Source: an uncultured Eubacteriales bacterium
GTDB lineage: Bacteria > Bacillota > Clostridia > Lachnospirales > CAG-274
DNA: 8,848 bases
NCBI GenBank assembly: GCA_902495025.1
Contig: CABUWB010000060.1
Location: 1-8,848, forward strand
Direction: 5' to 3'
How positions within the stretch are numbered: the first letter of the stretch is position 1; each line of letters begins with the position of its first letter. This document shows positions 1 through 6,247 of this stretch, in pieces. The translations under genes and the position numbers were made by a program. The notes under the pieces are model-generated. The model searched no databases. It was not told the DNA's origin and worked only from the letters and a program-made list of their open reading frames with translations.

Positions 1-4
1 CTTA

Positions 5-79
5 CGGGGTGTGGCTCAGCTTGGCTAGAGCGCTTGATTTGGGATCAAGAGGTCGCAGGTTCGAATCCTGTCACCCCGA
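5..79 (+). tRNA. tRNA-Pro (anticodon TGG)
   Basis: The acceptor stem cggggtg (5-11) pairs perfectly with caccccg (72-78). The anticodon stem cttga/tcaag encloses the loop tttggga, which gives anticodon TGG. A canonical GGTTCGAATCC T-arm is present. No CCA is encoded after the discriminator base A79, so the host must add CCA enzymatically. Confidence 0.96.
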
Positions 80-100
80 ATTTACTGCTAAAGCAGTTTT

Positions 101-128
101 AACCGAAAGCTGTCTTTCGGTTATTTGT
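101..128 (+). terminator. hairpin with T-rich tail after tRNA-Pro
   Basis: A perfect 9-bp stem, aaccgaaag (101-109) with ctttcggtt (114-122), has a 4-nt loop and is followed by atttgttt. It could be an intrinsic terminator or a processing hairpin between tRNA genes. The T-tract is interrupted, so termination is probably partial. A smaller hairpin (actgc/gcagt, 84-97) lies just before it. Confidence 0.5.
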
Positions 129-159
129 TTATTAGGAACTTTTCCTAAATAAGCATTGT

Positions 160-233
<74 letters not shown>

Positions 234-251
234 CTTTTTTTATTCCTGATT

Positions 252-275
252 TGCCGATTTTTTCGGTAATTTTTT
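252..275 (+). terminator. weak hairpin with T-tail between tRNA-Arg and tRNA-His
   Basis: The 6-bp stem tgccga (252-257)/tcggta (263-268) includes one G-T pair, has a loop of five T, and is followed by aattttt. It is a weak terminator or processing element. It is short and AT-rich, so confidence is low. Confidence 0.3.
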
Positions 276-283
276 ATGTATAT

Positions 284-358
284 GGTGGGTATAGCGCAGT
301 TGGTTAGCGCGCCAGATTGTGGCTCTGGAGGCCATGGGTTCGAGTCCCATTATCCACC
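284..358 (+). tRNA. tRNA-His (anticodon GTG)
   Basis: The acceptor stem gtgggta (285-291) pairs with tatccac (351-357). The extra 5' G at 284 faces C358, the G-1:C73 identity pair typical of tRNA-His. The anticodon stem ccaga/tctgg encloses ttgtggc, giving anticodon GTG. No CCA is encoded. Confidence 0.96.
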
Positions 359-364
359 CTTTGT

Positions 365-438
365 GGGCTACTAGCTCAGCCGGCTAGAGCACTTGACTTT
401 TAATCAAGGGGTCCCGGGTTCGAGTCCCGGGTGGCTCA
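365..438 (+). tRNA. tRNA-Lys (anticodon TTT)
   Basis: The acceptor stem gggctac (365-371) pairs with gtggctc (431-437), with G-T pairs at the second and fifth positions. The anticodon stem cttga/tcaag encloses cttttaa, giving anticodon TTT. The T-stem ccggg/cccgg is canonical. It is the last tRNA before the prophage. Its anticodon arm shares 12 bases with the integrase 3' end, which makes it the best candidate for the integration target. Confidence 0.96.
402..413 (+). repeat. 12-bp direct repeat, copy 1 (in tRNA-Lys)
   Basis: The sequence aatcaaggggtc lies in the 3' side of the anticodon arm and variable region of tRNA-Lys and recurs exactly at 512-523. tRNA anticodon arms and 3' halves are common integration cores for tyrosine recombinases, so this could be an attachment core. 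Chance is not excluded. Confidence 0.4.
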
Positions 439-450
439 CTCAAATACTGA

Positions 451-480
451 AAAGCCCTGTTTTGCAGGGCTTTTTTGTTT
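451..480 (+). terminator. intrinsic terminator of the tRNA cluster
   Basis: The stem aaagccctg (451-459)/cagggcttt (465-473) has a 5-nt loop and runs into a T-rich tail from 471. It ends the tRNA transcription unit. The integrase gene converges on it from the right. Confidence 0.9.
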
Positions 481-511
481 TGTCAGTTTTGGCAATTATT
501 AAAATTCAAAG

Positions 512-523
512 AATCAAGGGGTC
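512..523 (+). repeat. 12-bp direct repeat, copy 2 (integrase 3' end)
   Basis: This is an exact copy of aatcaaggggtc from tRNA-Lys, 110 bp downstream, and it spans the integrase TGA stop (514-516). It may be the left phage-host junction or a trace of an earlier insertion at the same tRNA. No third copy was seen at the right end of the window. Confidence 0.4.
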
Positions 524-1404
524 TCATTATCTGTTATATCATCAACAAAGCTATAGCTCTTTTTGTGCTGCATAAAACTGTAATAATTTGCATAATGAAG
601 ATATATTTCCGTTGTCTGTATATCGCTATGCCCCATAAGCATACTTAACTTATAAACGTCCCCATCACCATACAACAGATAATTAGTAGCAAAGGTGTGA
701 CGGAGCAAGTGAGGGTATAGCTTTTTAATCCCGGTAAGCCTGCGGAGATGTCTAAACATCTTTTTAAAAACAGTCCTGGTAAGAGGATAACCATTATAAC
801 TAAGGAACATTAAACCGTAGTCAGAGGACGGACGAATCCTGATATAGTTTTTAAGAGCTGCAGCCGTTGCAGTACCAACAGGAACAACACGCTCCTTATC
901 TCCCTTGCCGATAACCTTCACATAATTGTAATCAAGGTTGACATTATCAAGAGCGAGGGAAACAACCTCCGAGGCACGCAATCCACTATCAAGCATAAGC
1001 AATATCATAGCCCTATTACGCATACTATAATAATCAGAGCCGAAACAGGCAAGCAGACTTTTAACATCGGACGGAGTAAGCACATCAATAACCTTTTTAG
1101 CCTTTTGAGGTATTACAATATCAGCATATATATTTGAGCAGTAACCTTTACGAATACAAAAATTTACAAATACCCTTATATGCCTTATATATGTACGTAC
1201 CGACACAAGTTTTACACAATCTCTAAGATATATATTATAGTTATTAACAATATCGGCGGTGAGGGTTAAACTATCCACATCACCGCAAAATTGAATAAAC
1301 TTATCCACAATTAAAGAATAATTTTCAATAGTTGCCTTGCTATTATTCTTTAGCTTCTGATAACGGATAAACTCCTGCAGGCAATCACTCAGTAACATCA
1401 TCAT
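514..1404 (-). CDS. int: tyrosine recombinase / phage integrase
   Basis: This protein of about 296 aa is a XerC/XerD-type site-specific recombinase that would integrate and excise the inovirus genome. The N-terminal part (about residues 5-85) fits a SAM-like core-binding domain. The catalytic domain shows the full set: Arg143 in SGLRASE, Lys167 in GKGDKE, His232 and Arg235 in HLLRHT, His259 in LMGHSD, and nucleophile Tyr268 in TEIYLHY. It overlaps the end of the replication gene by about 20 nt, so translation is probably coupled. The start lies in a run GTG-ATG-ATG-ATG inside the Rep C-terminus. I chose the first ATG; 1401, 1398 or an upstream TTG/GTG are possible. It faces the tRNA-Lys terminator, as expected for an integrase beside its attachment site. 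Confidence 0.93.
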   Translation of the reverse strand: MMMLLSDCLQEFIRYQKLKNNSKATIENYSLIVDKFIQFCGDVDSLTLTADIVNNYNIYLRDCVKLVSVRTYIRHIRVFVNFCIRKGYCSNIYADIVIPQKAKKVIDVLTPSDVKSLLACFGSDYYSMRNRAMILLMLDSGLRASEVVSLALDNVNLDYNYVKVIGKGDKERVVPVGTATAAALKNYIRIRPSSDYGLMFLSYNGYPLTRTVFKKMFRHLRRLTGIKKLYPHLLRHTFATNYLLYGDGDVYKLSMLMGHSDIQTTEIYLHYANYYSFMQHKKSYSFVDDITDNETP

Positions 1405-2548
1405 CACCAAAAAGGCTTAGCTGCTTACACTCAGACGGCATAAGATTATAAAGAGTAGAAGAAGACACATCAGAAACAGTATCAGCAACAGCAGATAAGG
1501 CAAATATATCATCAAGCTTTGCAAGCTCATCAGAGGAAATATTATGTTCAATAAAGAAATGACGAAGGTTATAATAATATTGCTTTAAATAGTCATATTC
1601 TTTAAAAGAATCATTAATAATATCTGATTTTAAAGTATCATATAATTTTAACATATCCGTATTTTCGTTAAATTCAATATTATAATTACTGCAGAATTCA
1701 TAGAGCAAACGCTTTTTATAATAATTAATGTTTTCAGACGTTGGAAGATCAGGAGCTTTTACAACATTTTCAAAATTATCAATAGCTCCATTAAAAATAT
1801 TACGCTTGCAAAAATACCTAGTAACATAAGGTGAATTGCAAACAATGCAGTCAGGTTCAATGAGAGAGTCAACAGGTATAGCAGTACCGATACCAACGAC
1901 AGAATCAACAGAAAGACCCCTGCTGGCATAGTACAAATGAGTACGTGATTCAGGAACTTGATTGCCAAACATATCTTTACATATATACTTAGTTATGTAT
2001 ACAGAGCAGCGTTCAACGTCCTGTATAACACCAAGTGAGCAAAAGCCAAACCTACTTGCATAAGGCTTAAAATCAAGATAATTATGCTCGTTAATAAACA
2101 AGTCGCAGGGTCTGACATTGGCAAAAAGCCCATGAAAATGCCAAGCACCGTCCTTATGTTTTTCAGGAATGATAAGGTATTTGAAATCATTAGAACAACG
2201 CTGCTTATAATTATCAAAGAACTTTAAAAGAGCCTTAGTAACAGTCTGATAATCATATCTGTCGATTTTATCCTTATTAAAAGTGAGAGTAACAAAGTAA
2301 TCCCATTTATTATTTAAAGCAAGCTGAAGAACTTTGGAACGTGAACGAGCAATAGAAGAAGCAAAACGAACCTCAGCATCTGTATTACCAAACTCATACC
2401 GAGAATTGATAGACTTTAAAAAATCAACATCTTCATAACCGGGCATACGTACAGGATATTTATGAACAGTGTATATATATGTATAGTCGCCGTTAATACC
2501 ACGACGCTTTAAAGTTGCATAGTTGATATAGAATTTTGATAACTTCAT
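1385..2548 (-). CDS. HUH rolling-circle replication initiator (pII-like)
   Basis: This 387-aa protein would nick the replicative form at the phage origin and start rolling-circle replication. The three motifs of HUH endonucleases occur in order: FVTLTF at about residues 85-90 (motif I), the metal-binding pair His137-Phe-His139 in WHFHGLF (motif II), and YITKYICK at 184-191 with the likely catalytic Tyr184 or Tyr188 and Lys187 (motif III). The roughly 190-residue C-terminal region has no motif I recognise. The SD AAGGAGC sits about 7 nt before the ATG. It follows the RHH gene and is coupled to int. A short variant of the TGTATTACA element and two stem-loops lie in its leader, where an origin could reside. 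The family assignment is firm; the likeness to Ff gene II is functional, not by sequence. Confidence 0.92.
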   Translation of the reverse strand: MKLSKFYINYATLKRRGINGDYTYIYTVHKYPVRMPGYEDVDFLKSINSRYEFGNTDAEVRFASSIARSRSKVLQLALNNKWDYFVTLTFNKDKIDRYDYQTVTKALLKFFDNYKQRCSNDFKYLIIPEKHKDGAWHFHGLFANVRPCDLFINEHNYLDFKPYASRFGFCSLGVIQDVERCSVYITKYICKDMFGNQVPESRTHLYYASRGLSVDSVVGIGTAIPVDSLIEPDCIVCNSPYVTRYFCKRNIFNGAIDNFENVVKAPDLPTSENINYYKKRLLYEFCSNYNIEFNENTDMLKLYDTLKSDIINDSFKEYDYLKQYYYNLRHFFIEHNISSDELAKLDDIFALSAVADTVSDVSSSTLYNLMPSECKQLSLFGDDDVTE

Positions 2549-2591
2549 GTTAATGCTCCTTTTGGTATTTTGAGTTGTGAGGGAAAAACGT

Positions 2592-2630
2592 TACTTAGTC
2601 AAGTAGGGGTTAAGGGGTGCAAGCACCCCC
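2592..2630. other. paired stem-loops upstream of rep; candidate replication origin
   Basis: Two hairpins lie 40-85 bp before the rep start. The first is tactt (2592-2596)/aagta (2601-2605) with a 4-base loop. The second is ggggtg (2614-2619)/cacccc (2624-2629) with a 4-base loop. On the gene-sense strand the first hairpin reads TACTTGACTAAGTA and contains CTTGA, resembling nick sites of some rolling-circle initiators. There is no T-tract, so a terminator is unlikely. The origin role is inferred from position and structure. Confidence 0.35.
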
Positions 2631-2635
2631 GAATT

Positions 2636-2687
2636 TGTATTACACATCATTAAATACAATGTAATAAACATATTAAAATGTAATACT
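2636..2687. repeat. TGTATTACA element, short variant (upstream of rep)
   Basis: The left arm TGTATTACA (2636-2644) is complete. The right arm TGTAATACT (2679-2687) has one mismatch and lies inside the last codons of the RHH gene. The arm starts are 43 bp apart, 11 bp (about one helical turn) less than the 54 bp of the three complete elements. A third imperfect arm, TGTAATAAA, is at 2660-2668. Confidence 0.45.
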
Positions 2688-2966
2688 ATTATCATTTTTT
2701 TTTAATTCTTCCAAATCTGCCATAAAAATAGCTAACTGAGCAGATAAGCGACTAAGATAACGGTAAATATCTTTATACTTGTTAATATTAACAAGCTCTA
2801 ATTCACTCTGTTCAATAAGTCGTTTATAATCAGCCCGGGCAACAGGAAGAGAATGATTGTAAAACCTAACGAGGTTTTGAAATTTATCAGTAAAATTCTT
2901 ACCTTTAAAAGAATCAATCAAAGCAATAACATCATCATCAAGTCGCATAGATACAAGTTTTGACAT
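2673..2966 (-). CDS. small ribbon-helix-helix-like DNA-binding protein
   Basis: This 97-aa protein begins with VSMRLDDDVIALIDSF. That is the beta-strand-then-helix pattern of ribbon-helix-helix (MetJ/Arc/CopG) proteins, followed by a second helix (about 24-36) and a long, probably coiled, helical C-terminus (about 45-90). It is a likely transcriptional or replication regulator; a copy-number or origin-accessory role is also possible because rep follows. The SD AAAGGGG is about 10 nt from the ATG. The gene is bracketed by TGTATTACA elements, one complete upstream and one short variant over its stop codon, which suggests that it may bind them. The fold call rests on pattern only; no family name is justified. 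Confidence 0.65.
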   Translation of the reverse strand: MSKLVSMRLDDDVIALIDSFKGKNFTDKFQNLVRFYNHSLPVARADYKRLIEQSELELVNINKYKDIYRYLSRLSAQLAIFMADLEELKKNDNSITF

Positions 2967-2992
2967 AAAATTTACACCCCTTTAATTTAATA

Positions 2993-3055
2993 TGTATTAC
3001 AAAAATTAAGCGCTGCAGCTCAGACTTGAAAGCTGCAGAATAAAATTGTAATACA
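2993..3055. repeat. 63-bp TGTATTACA/TGTAATACA element, copy B
   Basis: The arms TGTATTACA (2993-3001) and TGTAATACA (3047-3055) are perfect inverted repeats with a 45-bp interior. The interior forms its own hairpin, ctgcagct (3013-3020)/agctgcag (3031-3038). It lies directly upstream of the RHH gene, between it and the zot stem-loop. Likely roles are operator or origin element; a MITE-like element is an alternative. Confidence 0.8.
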
Positions 3056-3066
3056 AACAATGTAAA

Positions 3067-3115
3067 ACTGCTGCCCCCGCTGACCTGCCGGCAGGTTCCA
3101 GCGGAGGCAAGCAGT
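3067..3115 (-). terminator. long GC-rich stem-loop after zot; terminator and candidate packaging signal
   Basis: This imperfect stem of about 21 pairs is centred on acctgcc/ggcaggt (3083-3096), then ccgct/agcgg, tgcc/ggca and actgc/gcagt, with small internal loops. On the transcribed strand it starts 12 nt after the zot stop and is followed by TTTTACATTGTTTG, as a terminator would be. In Ff phages the packaging-signal hairpin lies just after the assembly operon and also ends transcription. Equivalent position and structure suggest the same double role here; the packaging part is inferred. Confidence 0.6.
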
Positions 3116-3127
3116 CTTTAGTTAGCA

Positions 3128-3958
3128 TTATTTTTTGTTATTAATATTATTTACAACATTGACATCAGAGCCGTAACGCTCCGAAAGCGGTTTAAATCCG
3201 CTTTTAAACATACTTTCAATTTTACGATATGTATCAAATGAGTTGCGCAAGTCGTCATTGTGAACGAAGAAAAAGCAGCCACGATATTTATAACTATCTA
3301 CGTTACCGGAAGAATCAAGAACAGGCTTTTTCTTAATAACAAAGGTAAAGCAACCAAAAAAAGTAAAAGGCTCATATATTAGATAAGTCTGCTCCCTAAT
3401 AGGCTTAGCAACCCTAGTAAATACCTGTGATGTACAAAGTACCATCTTACGTTGTTTACGCTGCTGGGTAATCTCATTAAGCATTTCTATAGGAAAGTCT
3501 TTACTTTGTAAAGAGCTAAACCAATTCTGCACCTCATCAATACAATCAATTTCGCCATAATGCTCATTATGACTTGATATAATATCTGTATAATCATTAA
3601 TGGCGCTATCCTCGAAAACGTAACCAAAGTTAGTTTTAACCTTTAACAATGGGTAACATTTTTGATACCACCGAAGAAGATAAGCCATAGTAACAGTCTT
3701 ACCACTGCCCTGCTCACCACAGATAAGCCTTATACCATATTCCGGGAATGTATCCAAATCCCGATTAAACCAATCAAGAACCAACCTGCGAGGCAGAGCC
3801 AGAAAAATACGATATAGCTTGCTGCCATGATTAATTATTTTAGATTGATGGGGCTTAGGTCGTAAACCCTTGCCCCAGTAATATATAAAAAATACAACAA
3901 CAGATACAAAGAAAGGCAGAAACAAACAAAGCAGAGTTAAAATAATATAATGTAACAT
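3128..3958 (-). CDS. zot: Zot-family (pI-like) virion assembly ATPase
   Basis: This 276-aa P-loop ATPase drives filament extrusion at the membrane, like pI of Ff phages. A strong membrane segment occupies residues 3-28. The Walker A motif GEQGSGKT is at 81-88, and Walker B is EIDCIDEV at about 136-143. A QQRKQR stretch followed by MVLCTSQ (165-177) resembles the sensor region of Zot domains. In many Zot/pI proteins the transmembrane helix follows the ATPase domain; here it is N-terminal, and no second membrane helix is apparent. The SD AAGGGGG lies about 5 nt from the ATG. It is the last gene of the morphogenesis unit, 13 bp after the pVI-like gene. Despite the family name there is no sign that it is a toxin. 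No secretin gene accompanies it, as expected for a single-membrane host. Confidence 0.93.
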   Translation of the reverse strand: MLHYIILTLLCLFLPFFVSVVVFFIYYWGKGLRPKPHQSKIINHGSKLYRIFLALPRRLVLDWFNRDLDTFPEYGIRLICGEQGSGKTVTMAYLLRWYQKCYPLLKVKTNFGYVFEDSAINDYTDIISSHNEHYGEIDCIDEVQNWFSSLQSKDFPIEMLNEITQQRKQRKMVLCTSQVFTRVAKPIREQTYLIYEPFTFFGCFTFVIKKKPVLDSSGNVDSYKYRGCFFFVHNDDLRNSFDTYRKIESMFKSGFKPLSERYGSDVNVVNNINNKK

Positions 3959-3971
3959 ATATCCCCCTTAA

Positions 3972-4226
3972 TTAATTACCCATAGTAGGTATAAAACTCT
4001 TAATACGGACAATAACGGCAACAATAAGACGTACAAAAGATATTGAACCGCTGACAACCAATATAGGCAAAAGCTGCTTAACAGGGAAGAGATAGCCGAG
4101 AGCAGAAAAAAGCATATCCATTGCAGAATATACGACGTCCGGTATAGTAAGTTCAAAAGTATCAATATTATTAATAAACAAGTTAAGAAACCAATTAGCA
4201 AGATTAATAAAAGGCTGAAATACCAT
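3972..4226 (-). CDS. small membrane protein, pVI-like minor virion protein
   Basis: This 84-aa hydrophobic protein has about two to three membrane segments: an amphipathic N-terminus (NLANWFLNLFINNI), then roughly residues 33-47 and 52-73, and a short basic tail. The reading frame stays open upstream into the pIII gene. I chose the ATG at 4226 because a strong SD, AGGAGGTG (4237-4244), lies about 10 nt before it and because the pIII stop is 22 bp upstream. By position between pIII and Zot it matches gene VI of Ff, which caps the virion end together with pIII. The functional call rests on gene order, size and hydrophobicity, not on sequence identity. Confidence 0.7.
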   Translation of the reverse strand: MVFQPFINLANWFLNLFINNIDTFELTIPDVVYSAMDMLFSALGYLFPVKQLLPILVVSGSISFVRLIVAVIVRIKSFIPTMGN

Positions 4227-4248
4227 ATAATTAATACACCTCCTAAAA

Positions 4249-6018
4249 CTAAGGCTGAAAAACTTTAGTAATTTTGCCAACAATCTTTTTAGCAAAGCCG
4301 AAATAAGCAATGAACAATATAATACCATGAAGAATAGATACAAAAGAATTAATGCCGGAAAAATCAACCATAGATTGCTCAGATGTTTCATAGTCAAAAG
4401 CTGCAGTCTTATATTTAATTAAAAACGCAGGAGGACCTGATGAATCAAAATTATAATTAATTAACTTATCGCATAGAGCTTCAGCTTGATCAATTATAGG
4501 AAATTTATCTTTGAGCGTATCAAAAGAATTATAAAATTCACTTAAATCAGGAATGAAAAAATCCCGCAGCACCTGCCTGAGCTTGCGCCAGAAACTGCCG
4601 AAATAATTATAAAGCAGCTTAAATATATTAGCATTTTCAACATCCTCATCATCAAGGGCAACATCTTCCTTAACATCAATATCGTCAGGATTAACATAAG
4701 TTATAGTATCACCATAAACAATGGAATCACCCTCATAAGTGATATACTGAGGATAAGTAATAGCGCCGGTCTCAGAATTAACATGAGGACAAGTCACTAT
4801 AACATTACCATCACTATCAGTCTTGTCAGATATCTGCTGGGTAACATATTGCTGATTATTATAAATATTATCACCCTCAGAAATATTATAAACAGTATCA
4901 CCAACCTTCAATTGCGATTCTAAATCAGTAGTTACACCAATATTAGCAGATTGATCTGTAAGAACATCTGTATTAACATAATGCTTAACAAGTTTAAGCT
5001 GAGAAAGCTTAACAGTATAACCATTGCCAGTAGTTATAGAATAGGAAATATCAAATATATCAGGACGAGTTTGAGCACCACGAGCATATAACTTCCAGTA
5101 AGAAATATCGGAAGTACCTTCACGATAACCACCAGTATAAAGACGGCAAGAATTATCAGAACGATTATAGCCTAATACATAAGCAGCATACCACTTATTA
5201 CTACCATCAACGTAAGGTCCACCATAATACAAATCGTAATATTCCCATCCAGTAAAATTATTAGCAGAACAAAAGCTAACAGTAATATCTTTATTAAAAA
5301 GTTCCTTAGCACGAGCAACATATAAAGAATTTAAATCAGACTTAATATTAGAAAGACTATCAGTATAAGAAGAAACAGCAGGAATATACTCAACATCTTC
5401 ACTATTATTAAGAAAATCATAAAAACTAGAACCAAGGGAACCAATACCAGAGCCGACAGCGAGAAAGCCAGCCATTATCCTTTTACCAAGCGGAGTTTTA
5501 TTATTATCATCTCCACCATTATCTCCACCGCCATCATCACCGGAACCACCGCCATCGCCGCCAGTAGGTTCAGTATGTTCCGTTAAATCAATTTCAGCTC
5601 CTGACTCTAAGCAAGTACCCTTGCCATCACCGTCAAAAATCCAAGTAACCTTTTTACCAGACGGAACTCCAACGGTAGTAGTAGTACCATCTGCACTGTC
5701 AACGACATCAAAGCCTGCATCGCTTAAAATACCCTTTGTATGGTCTATGCCATAAGTTGTGGCATCATATTTCAAGCCCTTGGTAACAAGATCCTGCTGT
5801 GCCTCATAACTATCGGCTATAATCTTACCACCATAAATAACAGCAAATATAGCAACAATAGCCTCAGCAGATACTTCAATGACAGCAGCACCGACAGGAA
5901 TAGCAATCGCAGGAAGAAAAGCATAAGTATCCTTGCGAAATGTATTACAATTAACTATAAGAGTTAAACATAAAACAAACGATACAGCACAGGTTAATAT
6001 TCTATTTTGACGTAGCAT
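4249..6018 (-). CDS. pIII-like adsorption / minor coat protein
   Basis: This 589-aa protein is probably the tip protein that binds the host and releases the virion. It has an N-terminal signal or membrane segment (about 9-23), a second hydrophobic stretch (35-64), and a Gly/Asp-rich linker at about 153-173 (GGDGGGSGDDGGG) recalling the linkers of Ff pIII. A Tyr-rich extracellular-type region follows (about 230-420), and a C-terminal membrane anchor (about 554-580) ends with the basic GKITKVFQP tail. An in-frame GTG at 6027 also exists. I chose the ATG at 6018 because the SD AGGCGG lies 8 nt before it and overlaps the GTG. A 63-bp TGTATTACA element precedes the SD. It is first in the III-VI-I group after the coat terminator. 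The domain layout supports the role; the receptor cannot be inferred. Confidence 0.78.
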   Translation of the reverse strand: MLRQNRILTCAVSFVLCLTLIVNCNTFRKDTYAFLPAIAIPVGAAVIEVSAEAIVAIFAVIYGGKIIADSYEAQQDLVTKGLKYDATTYGIDHTKGILSDAGFDVVDSADGTTTTVGVPSGKKVTWIFDGDGKGTCLESGAEIDLTEHTEPTGGDGGGSGDDGGGDNGGDDNNKTPLGKRIMAGFLAVGSGIGSLGSSFYDFLNNSEDVEYIPAVSSYTDSLSNIKSDLNSLYVARAKELFNKDITVSFCSANNFTGWEYYDLYYGGPYVDGSNKWYAAYVLGYNRSDNSCRLYTGGYREGTSDISYWKLYARGAQTRPDIFDISYSITTGNGYTVKLSQLKLVKHYVNTDVLTDQSANIGVTTDLESQLKVGDTVYNISEGDNIYNNQQYVTQQISDKTDSDGNVIVTCPHVNSETGAITYPQYITYEGDSIVYGDTITYVNPDDIDVKEDVALDDEDVENANIFKLLYNYFGSFWRKLRQVLRDFFIPDLSEFYNSFDTLKDKFPIIDQAEALCDKLINYNFDSSGPPAFLIKYKTAAFDYETSEQSMVDFSGINSFVSILHGIILFIAYFGFAKKIVGKITKVFQP

Positions 6019-6036
6019 TAAAATCACCGCCTATTT

Positions 6037-6099
6037 TGTATTACACTAATCAAGTCAGACATCGCCCATCAGACTGCAGCATTAAAATTTTGTAATACA
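6037..6099. repeat. 63-bp TGTATTACA/TGTAATACA element, copy C
   Basis: The arms TGTATTACA (6037-6045) and TGTAATACA (6091-6099) have the same 45-bp interior length as copies B and D. The interior is different but contains CTGCAG at 6074-6079. It lies between the coat-gene terminator and the pIII SD, where a promoter or operator for the III-VI-I genes would be. A single further arm is at 5941-5949 inside the pIII coding region. Confidence 0.8.
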
Positions 6100-6110
6100 A
6101 CAACCAAAAC

Positions 6111-6144
6111 TAAAATAAAAACGGGATAGCCGAGCGACTATCCC
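6111..6144 (-). terminator. intrinsic terminator after the major coat gene
   Basis: On the transcribed strand, GGGATAG (from 6144) pairs with CTATCCC (to 6123), followed by GTTTTTATTTTAG. It lies 14 bp after the end of the full coat reading frame. Ff phages have their central terminator in the same place, between genes VIII and III, which keeps coat mRNA abundant and pIII scarce. Confidence 0.88.
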
Positions 6145-6157
6145 AAGAGTGAAACAA

Positions 6158-6247
6158 TTAAGCACCCTTAATCTGTCCCTTAAACCAAGCCCAGCCCTTA
6201 CGGAAAGCAATAAAGCCGATTATAGTAGGCAGAATAACAGGTAACAA
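6158..6247 (-). pseudogene. cut-off membrane and C-terminal part of the major coat protein
   Basis: The reading frame continues without a break for 29 codons after the TAA at 6248-6250 and ends at its own TAA (6158-6160). It encodes LLPVILPTIIGFIAF, a membrane segment, then the basic tail RKGWAWFKGQIKGA. This is the membrane and DNA-contacting half of an inovirus major coat protein. It has no start codon or SD of its own apart from an unlikely TTG, so it would be made only by readthrough. The rest is intact, which points to a single recent nonsense change, a sequencing error, or recoding. Confidence 0.8.

Noticed and set aside
393..575. 60-aa frame starting inside tRNA-Lys
   Set aside because: It runs through a tRNA, a terminator and the antisense of int; not a plausible gene.
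2613..2630. Intrinsic terminator before rep
   Set aside because: The GC hairpin has no T-run on either strand.
2993..3055. Chromosome-dimer dif site used by XerCD-dependent inoviruses
   Set aside because: The arms do not resemble dif half-sites and the 45-bp interior is far longer than the dif spacer. The phage also has its own integrase.
3128..3958. Zonula occludens toxin
   Set aside because: The Zot family name is historical. The gene is in the pI position of a complete assembly module and is best read as the extrusion ATPase.
3968..4201. 77-aa Leu-rich frame overlapping the pVI-like gene
   Set aside because: It is out of frame with the 84-aa gene, which has a strong SD. The Leu-rich content is a reading-frame artefact of AT-rich hydrophobic coding.
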